A stretch of 64,000 nt of DNA from an uncultured Pelagibacteraceae bacterium (lineage in GTDB: Bacteria > Pseudomonadota > Alphaproteobacteria > Pelagibacterales > Pelagibacteraceae): assembly GCA_902601315.1 (NCBI GenBank), contig CACKMS010000001.1:88517-152516 (forward strand). Direction: 5' to 3'. Under the pieces are notes generated by a model. That model was not told the DNA's origin. It ran no database searches and worked only from the letters and a program-made list of their open reading frames with translations. The translations under genes were made by a program, and so were the position numbers. This document shows positions 28,763 to 36,902 of the stretch, piece after piece (the stretch's first letter is position 1; every line of letters begins with the position of its first letter).

Positions 28763-29860
28763 ATGGACAATTGCATTACTTCTTTGGGTTTAATGAGTGG
28801 TACTTCTTTAGATGGGATTGATGCAAGTATAATTAATTCAGATGGAAAATCGCATTTAGATGTAAAAGTAAACCATTTTTATGAATATAAAGCTGAGTTT
28901 AGACAAAAATTAAGGGCTTATATTAAAAATATAAATTCAATAGAGGATATAACAAATAGTATTTATGAATATAAAAATCTTGAGAAAGAAATCACTCTTC
29001 TTCATTCAGATATATCAAAAAAATTAATATCCAAGCATACTACTGAAGTTGATTTAGTGGGTTTTCATGGACAAACAATTATTCATAAACCTGAAAAAAA
29101 ATATTCAATCCAGATGGGAAACCCAAATTTATTATCTCAATTAATTCAAAAAAAAGTCATTTTTAATTTTAGAAAAAAGGATATTGAAAATAATGGAGAG
29201 GGCGCACCTCTAACACCAGTATATCACTCTTTGCTATCAAAAAAAATCTTTCCTAATGAGGAATGTATTTTTTTAAATATAGGAGGGGTGTCCAATTTCA
29301 CTTACTGTAGTAATGAAGAATTAATTGCTAGAGATATAGGACCAGGAAATGTTTTATTAGATGAATATTTAAAAAAAACAAAAAATTTAGATTTTGATAA
29401 AAACGGTGAAATTGCCTCTACAGGTCAAATCAACATGGATATTATAAATCAATTTATCGAGCATGATATTTACAGTTCAGAAGATAGACATTCCTATGAT
29501 AGAAATGAGTTTGATTTTAATTTTATTAAAGGATTAATTTTTGAGGATGCCGTAGCAACTCTTAATTACTTTACTGCCTTAATTATTTCAAATTATTTAA
29601 ATGATAATTTTATAAATTGTTCTAATGTAATTTTATGTGGAGGTGGCAGAAAAAATAAAACATTAATTCAAAATTTGAAAAGTTTATTAAAAAAAAATAT
29701 TTGTGATATCGATAAATTTAATTATGATGGAGATTTTATCGAGTCCCAAGCATTTGCTTATTTAGCAATAAGATCATATCTTAAAAAAAATATATCTTTT
29801 CCTTCTACAACAAAAGTAAGTAAACCAATTTCAGGTGGAGAGACTTTTAAAAATTACTAA
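28763..29860 (+). CDS. anmK: Anhydro-N-acetylmuramic acid kinase
   Basis: Phosphorylates and opens 1,6-anhydro-MurNAc from peptidoglycan turnover, giving MurNAc-6-phosphate. The 365-aa sugar-kinase-fold protein begins with the diagnostic SLGLMSGTSLDGIDASI. It contains VGFHGQTIIHKP, FLNIGGVSNFTY, ARDIGPGNVLLDEY and a C-terminal VILCGGGRKN. Its stop overlaps the convergent hydrolase by 4 bp. Confidence 0.95.
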   Translation: MDNCITSLGLMSGTSLDGIDASIINSDGKSHLDVKVNHFYEYKAEFRQKLRAYIKNINSIEDITNSIYEYKNLEKEITLLHSDISKKLISKHTTEVDLVGFHGQTIIHKPEKKYSIQMGNPNLLSQLIQKKVIFNFRKKDIENNGEGAPLTPVYHSLLSKKIFPNEECIFLNIGGVSNFTYCSNEELIARDIGPGNVLLDEYLKKTKNLDFDKNGEIASTGQINMDIINQFIEHDIYSSEDRHSYDRNEFDFNFIKGLIFEDAVATLNYFTALIISNYLNDNFINCSNVILCGGGRKNKTLIQNLKSLLKKNICDIDKFNYDGDFIESQAFAYLAIRSYLKKNISFPSTTKVSKPISGGETFKNY

Positions 29861-30522
29861 TATAGTGCCGTTTCTTTTTTGATATATTTATTTAAGGATT
29901 TAATAAGAGCAATATCAGCTTTTGAGAAGAAATGATTTGCTTCTGTAATAGAATCAAATTCTACTTTAATTCCTTTTTGAGCACTTAGTCTTTTGTTTAA
30001 ATCGTTAATGTGCTCAACAGGAACCAATTCATCTTTTTTGCCGTAAATCATTATTCCTGATGTAGGACATGGTGATAAAAATGAAAAATCATAAACATTT
30101 GGTTGGGGTGAAATTGCAACAAATCTATTTATTTCTGGTCTTCTCATAAGTAATTGCATTGCAATTAATGATCCAAAGGAAAATCCTGAAATCCAACATT
30201 GTGAATTATCAAAGTTTTCTCGCTCCAACCAATCTAGTGCAGCGGCAGCATCTGCTAGCTCACCCTGACCATTGTCAAATTCTCCATCACTTTTACCAAC
30301 TCCTCTAAAGTTTAATCTACACACAGAAAAGTCGTTATCCATAAAAGTTTGAAATGTATCAACAACAACTTTATTATTCATAGTTCCACCATATTGAGGG
30401 TGAGGGTGCAAAACTAATGCAATTGGAGACGTATTTTTTTTACTTTTATAATATTTTGCTTCTAGCCTTCCTGCAGGCCCAGGAATAAATATTTCAACAA
30501 TTTTGTTATCTGTAGTTGTCAT
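29857..30522 (-). CDS. Alpha/beta hydrolase, COG2945-like
   Basis: Serine hydrolase of unknown substrate. The 221-aa protein has ALVLHPHPQYGGTMNNKVV and FRGVGKSDGEFDNGQGE. The nucleophile elbow is GFSFGS (Ser), with an acid in GKKDELVP and a histidine in EANHFF, so a complete catalytic triad is visible. No lid domain or signal peptide is seen, so it is probably cytoplasmic. The family is common next to Fe-S or iscR genes in alphaproteobacteria; any functional link is inference. Confidence 0.8.
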   Translation of the reverse strand: MTTTDNKIVEIFIPGPAGRLEAKYYKSKKNTSPIALVLHPHPQYGGTMNNKVVVDTFQTFMDNDFSVCRLNFRGVGKSDGEFDNGQGELADAAAALDWLERENFDNSQCWISGFSFGSLIAMQLLMRRPEINRFVAISPQPNVYDFSFLSPCPTSGIMIYGKKDELVPVEHINDLNKRLSAQKGIKVEFDSITEANHFFSKADIALIKSLNKYIKKETALY

Positions 30523-30603
30523 TGATAATTAATCTCAAAAAAAAATTTTATTTTTCTATCAAAATTGAGCGACAAAATGCAAGTTTTAAAATTTTTCATA
30601 AAC

Positions 30604-30640
30604 TTGACTATTTTACTCGGGTATATATATAACCCGCATA
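30604..30640 (+). promoter_or_regulatory. Probable iscR promoter with overlapping operator palindrome
   Basis: A -35-like TTGACT (30604-30609) is followed by ACTCGGGTATATATATAACCCGCAT. This contains an interrupted palindrome, CGGGT...ACCCG (30618-30636), which overlaps any possible -10 (TATAAC at 30628, spacer 18). It lies about 15 bp before the iscR ATG. Autoregulation by IscR would fit, but the site has not been tested. Confidence 0.6.
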
Positions 30641-30653
30641 AAATAATAATAAT

Positions 30654-31076
30654 ATGAAATTATCAAGCAAAGGAAGATATGCAGTTATGGCACTTGCCGA
30701 TCTAGCAAAATTTGATCCTAATGAACCAGTGTCTTTAAGAGATATCTCTTTAAGACAAGGAATATCTTTAGATTATCTTGAACAATTATTTTTAAAGTTA
30801 AAAAAAAATAACATTGTAAATAGTGTTCGTGGGATTAAGGGTGGATATATTCTTTCTAAAGAAGCTTCTAATATCAAAATTTCAGATATCTTTTTTGCAG
30901 TTGATGAAAAAGTAAAAACTATAGGGTGTGAAAAACATTCAAAAAAAGGGTGCAATGGTAAAACAGCAAAATGCATTACTCATGATCTCTGGGATGAATT
31001 AGAGGATTATATAAATAATTTTTTTGAAAAAAAAAGTCTTAGAGATTTACTAAATCAATCAACAAATAGATTATAG
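30654..31076 (+). CDS. iscR: Rrf2-family Fe-S regulator IscR
   Basis: DNA-binding regulator of Fe-S biogenesis that senses a [2Fe-2S] cluster. The 140-aa protein has the Rrf2 winged helix (MKLSSKGRYAVMALADLA, ISLDYLEQLF, VRGIKGGY). Cluster ligands are visible as C92, C100, C107 and H110 in GCEKHSKKGC and KCITHDLW. The loop between the first two cysteines is slightly longer than in E. coli. sufB follows directly after the stop, so iscR is the first gene of the suf operon. Confidence 0.94.
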   Translation: MKLSSKGRYAVMALADLAKFDPNEPVSLRDISLRQGISLDYLEQLFLKLKKNNIVNSVRGIKGGYILSKEASNIKISDIFFAVDEKVKTIGCEKHSKKGCNGKTAKCITHDLWDELEDYINNFFEKKSLRDLLNQSTNRL

Positions 31077-32513
31077 ATGAGAGATAAACAAATAGAAGAT
31101 TTAAAAGAATATAAATACGGATTTACAACTGATATAGAAAATATCAGAGCACCAAAAGGTTTAAATGAGGAAGTAATAAAATTTATATCTAAAATAAAAA
31201 AAGAACCAGACTGGATGCTAGATTGGAGATTAAAAGCATTTGAGAGATTAAAAAACTTAAAAGAACCAAATTGGCAAAAACCGAAATATCCAAAAATAAA
31301 TTACCAAGATTTATATTATTATTCAGCTCCCAAAAGTGCTTCTGATAAACCAAAAAGTCTAGATGAATTAGATCCAAAGCTTTTGGAAACTTATCAAAAA
31401 CTTGGTATACCACTTCAAGAACAAAAAAGATTAAATGGAATAGCAGTAGATGCTGTGTTTGACTCTGTTTCAGTTGCAACGACATTTAAAGATAAGTTGA
31501 CTGAAAAAGGAATAATATTTTGTTCAATGTCTGAGGCTATTCAAAAACATCCAGAATTAGTAAAAAAATATCTTGGTTCAGTTATACCAGTTACAGATCA
31601 TTATTTTGCAACTTTAAATTCTGCAGTGTTTACTGATGGTTCATTTGTTTACATTCCAGAGGGTGTAAGATGTCCTATGGAATTATCAACATATTTTAGA
31701 ATTAATGCATCCGAGACAGGTCAATTTGAAAGAACTTTAATTATTGCCGATAAAGGAAGTTATGTTAGCTATCTGGAGGGGTGCACTGCACCTATGAGAG
31801 ATGAAAACCAATTACATGCAGCAAATGTTGAACTTGTTGCATTAGATGATGCAGAAATAAAATATTCAACTGTCCAAAATTGGTACCCAGGAGATAAAGA
31901 TGGCAAGGGTGGGATTTATAATTTTGTAACTAAAAGAGGATTATGCAAAGGTGTAAATTCTAAAATATCTTGGACGCAAGTAGAAACTGGTTCAGCAATT
32001 ACTTGGAAATATCCTAGTTGCATTTTGCAAGGAGACAACTCTGTTGGAGAATTTTACTCAATTGCAATTACAAATAACCATCAAAAAGCAGATACTGGTA
32101 CTAAAATGATTCATATTGGCAAAAATACTAAAAGTAAAATAATATCCAAAGGTATTTCAGCTGGATACGCTGATAATACTTATAGAGGTCTTGTAGATAT
32201 TTTTCCAAAAGCTAAAAATGCTAGAAACTTTACACAGTGTGACTCACTGTTAATGGGTAATAAATGTGGCGCACACACTGTTCCTTACATTAAAAATAGA
32301 AATTCAGACTCAAATATAGAACATGAGGCAACAACATCAAAAATCAGTGAAGAGCAATTATATTATTGTCAACAAAGAGGTTTAAATTCAGAGGAAGCTG
32401 TAGGGCTAATAGTCAACGGTTTTTGTAAAGAAGTTCTTCAACAACTACCAATGGAATTTGCTGTTGAAGCGCAAAAATTAGTTGGAATTAGTTTGGAAGG
32501 AAGTGTTGGATAA
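31077..32513 (+). CDS. sufB: Fe-S cluster assembly protein SufB
   Basis: Scaffold subunit of the SufBCD complex. The 478-aa protein has the usual N-terminal region, then the beta-helix core: [60 protein letters not shown] and [20 protein letters not shown]. It starts one base after iscR and ends in a TAATG overlap with sufC. Confidence 0.97.
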   Translation: MRDKQIEDLKEYKYGFTTDIENIRAPKGLNEEVIKFISKIKKEPDWMLDWRLKAFERLKNLKEPNWQKPKYPKINYQDLYYYSAPKSASDKPKSLDELDPKLLETYQKLGIPLQEQKRLNGIAVDAVFDSVSVATTFKDKLTEKGIIFCSMSEAIQKHPELVKKYLGSVIPVTDHYFATLNSAVFTDGSFVYIPEGVRCPMELSTYFRINASETGQFERTLIIADKGSYVSYLEGCTAPMRDENQLHAANVELVALDDAEIKYSTVQNWYPGDKDGKGGIYNFVTKRGLCKGVNSKISWTQVETGSAITWKYPSCILQGDNSVGEFYSIAITNNHQKADTGTKMIHIGKNTKSKIISKGISAGYADNTYRGLVDIFPKAKNARNFTQCDSLLMGNKCGAHTVPYIKNRNSDSNIEHEATTSKISEEQLYYCQQRGLNSEEAVGLIVNGFCKEVLQQLPMEFAVEAQKLVGISLEGSVG

Positions 32514-33244
32514 TGTTGGAAATAAACAATTTAGAAGCAGGTATTGATAACAAAGAAATTCTAAAAGGACTTTGCTTAAAAATAAATCCTGGAGAAGTTC
32601 ATGCAATAATGGGTCCAAACGGATCAGGAAAAAGTACTTTATCAAATATTTTATCTGGAAAAAAAGGTTATGAAATCAAAGGCGATGTAAAATTTGAAAA
32701 TTCCAACTTACTCGATCTTGAAATTGAAGAGAGAGCCCATAAAGGAATATTTTTAGCATTCCAGTATCCTCTAGAAATTCCAGGTGTAAACACTAACAAC
32801 TTTTTAAAAACTTCATTAAATGCTGTGAAAAAAGCAAAAGGTGAAAAAGAATTAGATGCAATTGAATTTCTTAAGCTTGTGAAAGAAAAATCTGCACAAT
32901 TAAAATTTGATCAAAATATTCTGTCACGACAGCTAAATGTAGGATTTTCAGGAGGAGAAAAGAAAAAAAATGAAATTCTTCAAATGTCTATCTTAAATCC
33001 AAAATTATCAATATTAGATGAAACAGACTCTGGTTTAGATATTGATGCACTTAAAATAGTTTCCGATGGAGTAAACTCATTAAGAAATACAAATAATTCT
33101 TTTTTAATAATAACGCATTATCAAAGGTTACTTAATTATATAAAGCCAGATTTCGTTCATGTTTTGAAAGATGGCAAAATTATAAAAACTGGGAATTTTG
33201 AACTAGCACTAGAATTAGAAAAACAAGGTTATGAGAGTTTATAA
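32513..33244 (+). CDS. sufC: Fe-S cluster assembly ATPase SufC
   Basis: Cytosolic ABC-type ATPase that drives conformational change in SufBCD. The 243-aa protein has Walker A GPNGSGKSTL, signature GFSGGEKKKNEI and Walker B LSILDETDSGLDI. The H-loop is ITHYQRLL. It overlaps sufB by one base and sufD follows directly. Confidence 0.97.
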   Translation: MLEINNLEAGIDNKEILKGLCLKINPGEVHAIMGPNGSGKSTLSNILSGKKGYEIKGDVKFENSNLLDLEIEERAHKGIFLAFQYPLEIPGVNTNNFLKTSLNAVKKAKGEKELDAIEFLKLVKEKSAQLKFDQNILSRQLNVGFSGGEKKKNEILQMSILNPKLSILDETDSGLDIDALKIVSDGVNSLRNTNNSFLIITHYQRLLNYIKPDFVHVLKDGKIIKTGNFELALELEKQGYESL

Positions 33245-34465
33245 ATGTTAAAAGAAAATTTAGAATTTGAGAGTTTAACTTATGAAACTTTAGGAAACAC
33301 TAAAGAGCGTAAAGAGCATTTTTTTAAATTTGTAGAAAGTGGGTTTCCCTCAAAAAAATTGGAAGATTGGAAGTTTTCAGATTTAAAATCTATTATAAAT
33401 AAAAACATAAAAGAGCTTAAATTTGGCTTTAATACCATTGAAAATAAAAGTTACAATTTAAAATTTATAAAAAATTTTGAACATTCAAAAATTGTTATTT
33501 TAAATGGAGAGTTCCTATCAGCAGATATTTTAGATATAGATAAAAATAAAATAGAGATAAAAAATGAAAACTTGATTTTTAGTGAAAGTTTGAATGAACC
33601 TTTAAATAATTTGAATAAGGCTTTTGCGAGTAAATTAATTAAATTAAATGTTTTAGAGGGCAAAATTGTAGAAAAACCTTTAGTTATTTATCACATATGT
33701 GATTTAGATAGCGAAACAAATTTAATTAATACAAGATTTGAATTAACTCTTCATAAAAATTCATCTTTATCAACTTTGAATTTATTCGAAGATAAATCAG
33801 TTAGTGGTTTTAATAATCATAACTTTAATATTGTTATAAATAAAAATTCAAACCTTAAAAATTATATTTTTGATTTAAATAAAAATCAAAATTTAAGATA
33901 CAGCTTCACTAATATTGATATTTATGAAAACGGTAATTCAGAAAACTTTATTTATTCATCTGGATCTAAATTTTCAAAATATGAAATAAACAGTAATTTA
34001 AAAGAAAAATATAGCTCTGCTTTTATTAATGGGATTATAAATTTAGACAAGAACAATCATCATGAAATTAAAACAAATATTAACCATTTGGGTGAAAATA
34101 CAAAAAGTTATCAATTAATAAAAAGTGTTTTAAACGATAAGTCTACTGGAGTTTATCAAGGTAAAATTTTTGTTAACGATCAAGCTCAAAAAACAGACGG
34201 ATATCAATTAAGTAAAGCCTTACTTTTAAACGAAAATACAGAATTTAATGGTAAACCAGAATTAGAAATTTACGCAGATGATGTAAAATGTTCTCATGGT
34301 TCTACTTCAGGCAATTTGGATGAAAACTCCATATTTTACCTAATGTCTAGAGGTTTAAATTACGATCAGGCAAAAAAGTTACTAATAGATGGTTTCATTA
34401 ATGATGTAATTGAAAAAATAACAAACATCGAAATACAGAAATATCTAAAGGAGGTCATAAATTAA
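33245..34465 (+). CDS. sufD: Fe-S cluster assembly protein SufD
   Basis: SufB paralogue that completes the SufBC2D scaffold and helps iron entry. The 406-aa protein is divergent at the N-terminus (KKLEDWKFSDLK). It keeps the C-terminal beta-helix features GVYQGKIFVNDQAQKTDGYQ, DDVKCSHGSTSGNLDENSIFYLMSRG and LIDGFINDVIEKI. The position after sufC and the overlap with sufS (TAATG) confirm it. Confidence 0.94.
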   Translation: MLKENLEFESLTYETLGNTKERKEHFFKFVESGFPSKKLEDWKFSDLKSIINKNIKELKFGFNTIENKSYNLKFIKNFEHSKIVILNGEFLSADILDIDKNKIEIKNENLIFSESLNEPLNNLNKAFASKLIKLNVLEGKIVEKPLVIYHICDLDSETNLINTRFELTLHKNSSLSTLNLFEDKSVSGFNNHNFNIVINKNSNLKNYIFDLNKNQNLRYSFTNIDIYENGNSENFIYSSGSKFSKYEINSNLKEKYSSAFINGIINLDKNNHHEIKTNINHLGENTKSYQLIKSVLNDKSTGVYQGKIFVNDQAQKTDGYQLSKALLLNENTEFNGKPELEIYADDVKCSHGSTSGNLDENSIFYLMSRGLNYDQAKKLLIDGFINDVIEKITNIEIQKYLKEVIN

Positions 34466-35682
34466 TGGATATAGATAGCATTAAAAAAGAATTTCCAATA
34501 TTTGATAACAAAGTTCAAAATAATGATCTTGTATATTTAGACAGCGCAAACTCCTCACAAAAACCAAGAGTAGTAATTGATAGAATATATGATTTTTATT
34601 CTAAAGAGTTTTCTAACGTAGGTAGAAGTGTTCATTATTTAGCTGTTGCTGCAACAAATCTTTATGAAAATACAAGAACATCAGTTCAAAGATATATTAA
34701 TGCCAAAGATAAGAATGAAATTGTATTTACCAAAGGTGCTACAGAAGCAATTAATTTGGTAGCAAATACCTTTGGGCAAAAGTATCTAGAAGAGGGTGAT
34801 GAAGTTTTATTAACAGAACTTGAACATCATTCTAATTATGTTCCTTGGCATTTCCTAAGAAATTCAAAAAAAATTAAAATTGAATTTGCTGAGATTAATG
34901 AAGCAGGTGAGATAACTATTGAAGCAATAAAAAACAAAATAACTAGTAAAACAAAAATTATAAGCGTCACTCATTTATCAAATGTAACTGGAGCAATATT
35001 ACCGATTAAGGAAATTGTAGAACTTGCACACTCAAAAAATATTCCTGTTTTAGTGGATGGTTGCCAAGGAGCACCACATTTAAAATTAGATATGCAGGAA
35101 TTAGATTGTGATTTTTATGCTATATCAGGACATAAAATGTATGGGCCAACAGGAATTGGGGTTTTATACGCAAAAAAGAAATGGTTAGACGATCTACCTC
35201 CATACCAAGGTGGTGGAGGAATGATAAATGAAGTTAAAAAAAGTGGAATTTCTTATGGTGAACTACCAAATAAATATGAGGCAGGCACAATGGCAACAGC
35301 CCAAGTAATTGCATTTAACGAATCTATAAAATTTATGGAAAAAGTTGGTATTGAAAATATAGAAAAGCACGAGAAAGAGTTATTGGATTATGGATTAGAT
35401 ATTTTGGGGAAAAATAATTCAATAAAAATTGTAGGCAATCCAAAAAATAAAGGTGGAGTGATTTCTTTTACCATTGAAGGTGTTCACCCACATGATATTG
35501 CAACTATTCTTGATGAAGATGGAGTAGCAATCAGAGCAGGACATCATTGTTGTCAGATATTGCATGAAAAGCTGAAACTCCCGGCCACTGCAAGAGCATC
35601 GTTTGGTATATATAATACAAAAGATGATATCGATCAATTAAGCCAATCAATAGAAAATTGTAAAAAAATATTTAACATATAA
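34465..35682 (+). CDS. sufS: Cysteine desulfurase SufS
   Basis: PLP enzyme that releases sulfur from cysteine for cluster assembly. The 405-aa group II desulfurase has YLDSANSSQKP, FTKGATEAINLV and ELEHHSNYVPW. The PLP lysine is in ISGHKMYGPTG and the catalytic cysteine is in IRAGHHCCQ. Its partner here is SufU, not SufE, as the next gene shows. Confidence 0.97.
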   Translation: MDIDSIKKEFPIFDNKVQNNDLVYLDSANSSQKPRVVIDRIYDFYSKEFSNVGRSVHYLAVAATNLYENTRTSVQRYINAKDKNEIVFTKGATEAINLVANTFGQKYLEEGDEVLLTELEHHSNYVPWHFLRNSKKIKIEFAEINEAGEITIEAIKNKITSKTKIISVTHLSNVTGAILPIKEIVELAHSKNIPVLVDGCQGAPHLKLDMQELDCDFYAISGHKMYGPTGIGVLYAKKKWLDDLPPYQGGGGMINEVKKSGISYGELPNKYEAGTMATAQVIAFNESIKFMEKVGIENIEKHEKELLDYGLDILGKNNSIKIVGNPKNKGGVISFTIEGVHPHDIATILDEDGVAIRAGHHCCQILHEKLKLPATARASFGIYNTKDDIDQLSQSIENCKKIFNI

Positions 35683-36146
35683 TGGACCTAAAAGAATTAT
35701 ATCAAGAAATTATTTTGGATCATGGTAAAAATCCTAGAAATTTAAGAAAAACTGAAAACTTTAATAAAGATGCTAAAGGGCATAATCCTTTATGTGGAGA
35801 TAACGTTCATATCTATTTAAAATTAAACGAAAATAAAAAAGTTGAGGATATTTCATTTGAAGGACATGGGTGCGCTATATCAATGGCATCAGCCTCTATA
35901 ATGACTGATTTAGTTAAAGGTAAAGAGGAAGCTGAGGTAAAAGAAATTGTAAACGATTTTTTAGATATGATTAAAGAAAAAGAGGAACTTCAAAATAAAA
36001 TCTTAAATGAAGATGAAAAAACTAAATTAATGTGTCTATCGGGTGTAAAACAGTACCCAATGAGAGTAAAATGCGCCACTCTTTCTTGGCATACTCTTAC
36101 ATCAGCGATAGATGATTTTCAAAAAATAGTAAATACTGAAAGCTAA
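35682..36146 (+). CDS. sufU: SufU-type Fe-S assembly protein (IscU/NifU fold)
   Basis: Accepts sulfur from SufS and passes it to SufBCD. The 154-aa protein keeps the three conserved cysteines in HNPLCGDNV, GHGCAISMASAS and RVKCATLSW. The insertion between the second and third (EELQNKILNEDEKTKL) marks SufU rather than IscU. The start overlaps sufS (TAATG). Confidence 0.93.
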   Translation: MDLKELYQEIILDHGKNPRNLRKTENFNKDAKGHNPLCGDNVHIYLKLNENKKVEDISFEGHGCAISMASASIMTDLVKGKEEAEVKEIVNDFLDMIKEKEELQNKILNEDEKTKLMCLSGVKQYPMRVKCATLSWHTLTSAIDDFQKIVNTES

Positions 36147-36148
36147 AA

Positions 36149-36445
36149 ATGAATCTAAAAGAAAAAGTAATTACAGAAATCAAAAAAATATACGACCCTG
36201 AAATCCCAGTAAATATTTATGAACTTGGTTTGATCTATGATATTAAAATCAAAGATAAAGATGTCCAAGTTAAGATGACGCTTACAACACCTAATTGTCC
36301 AGTTGCAGAAAGTTTGCCTAAAGAAGTTAAGGATAGTATATTGGAACTTAAAGATGTTAATAAAGTTGATCTCGATTTGGTTTGGGATCCTCCATGGGAC
36401 AAATCAATGATGTCAGAGGCAGCAAAATTAGAACTAAATTTATGA
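36149..36445 (+). CDS. sufT: SufT-like MIP18/DUF59 family protein
   Basis: Small Fe-S maturation factor. The 98-aa protein shows IYDPEIPVNIYELGLIYDI, the conserved cysteine in TLTTPNCPVAESLP and the C-terminal LVWDPPWDKSMMSEAAK. These are typical of SufT/PaaD-type DUF59 proteins in suf operons. Its stop overlaps the next start (ATGA). Confidence 0.9.
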   Translation: MNLKEKVITEIKKIYDPEIPVNIYELGLIYDIKIKDKDVQVKMTLTTPNCPVAESLPKEVKDSILELKDVNKVDLDLVWDPPWDKSMMSEAAKLELNL

Positions 36446-36780
36446 CGAAACAAGTAATTTCATTAAGCGATAAAGCTGCTGAAAGAATAAAAGAGATTAT
36501 GGCTAATGCTGAAAAAGATGCACTAGGTGTAAGAGTTTCAGTAAAATCTGGTGGTTGTGCGGGCATGTCTTATGTTATGGAATACTTAAAAAAAACAAAT
36601 CCAAATGACGAAATTATTGAGGATAAAGGAGTAAAAATATTTATTGACTCAGCAGCAGTAATTTATCTTCTAGGAACAAAAATGGACTATATTAAAGAGG
36701 AATTTTCATCGGCATTTATTTTCAAAAATCCGAACGAAACTGAAAGATGTGGATGTGGAGAATCTTTTAAAATTGAATAA
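36442..36780 (+). CDS. sufA: A-type Fe-S carrier SufA/ErpA-like
   Basis: Delivers clusters to apoproteins. The 112-aa protein has the HesB/IscA fold with three ligand cysteines, in SGGCAGMSY and RCGCGESF. The start is the ATG at 36442 (MTKQVISLSDKAA), in an ATGA overlap with sufT. The track's start at 36382 reads through sufT and is rejected. It is the last gene of iscR-sufBCDSUTA. SufA and ErpA cannot be separated by sequence alone; the name follows the operon. Confidence 0.9.
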   Translation: MTKQVISLSDKAAERIKEIMANAEKDALGVRVSVKSGGCAGMSYVMEYLKKTNPNDEIIEDKGVKIFIDSAAVIYLLGTKMDYIKEEFSSAFIFKNPNETERCGCGESFKIE

Positions 36781-36902
36781 TTTGATATCTAAAAATATTA
36801 TTTACACCAATATCTAAATTTCTTAATATAAACTGAATTTTATCTTTCTTTTAAGGTAAAAATATATTTTCGATGACCATGGTAATTTTTATATAAGATA
36901 AC

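Noticed and set aside
36382-36441. N-terminal extension of SufA in the track
   Set aside because: It is the +1 reading of the sufT end; the ATG at 36442 sits in an ATGA overlap and gives the normal HesB/IscA start.
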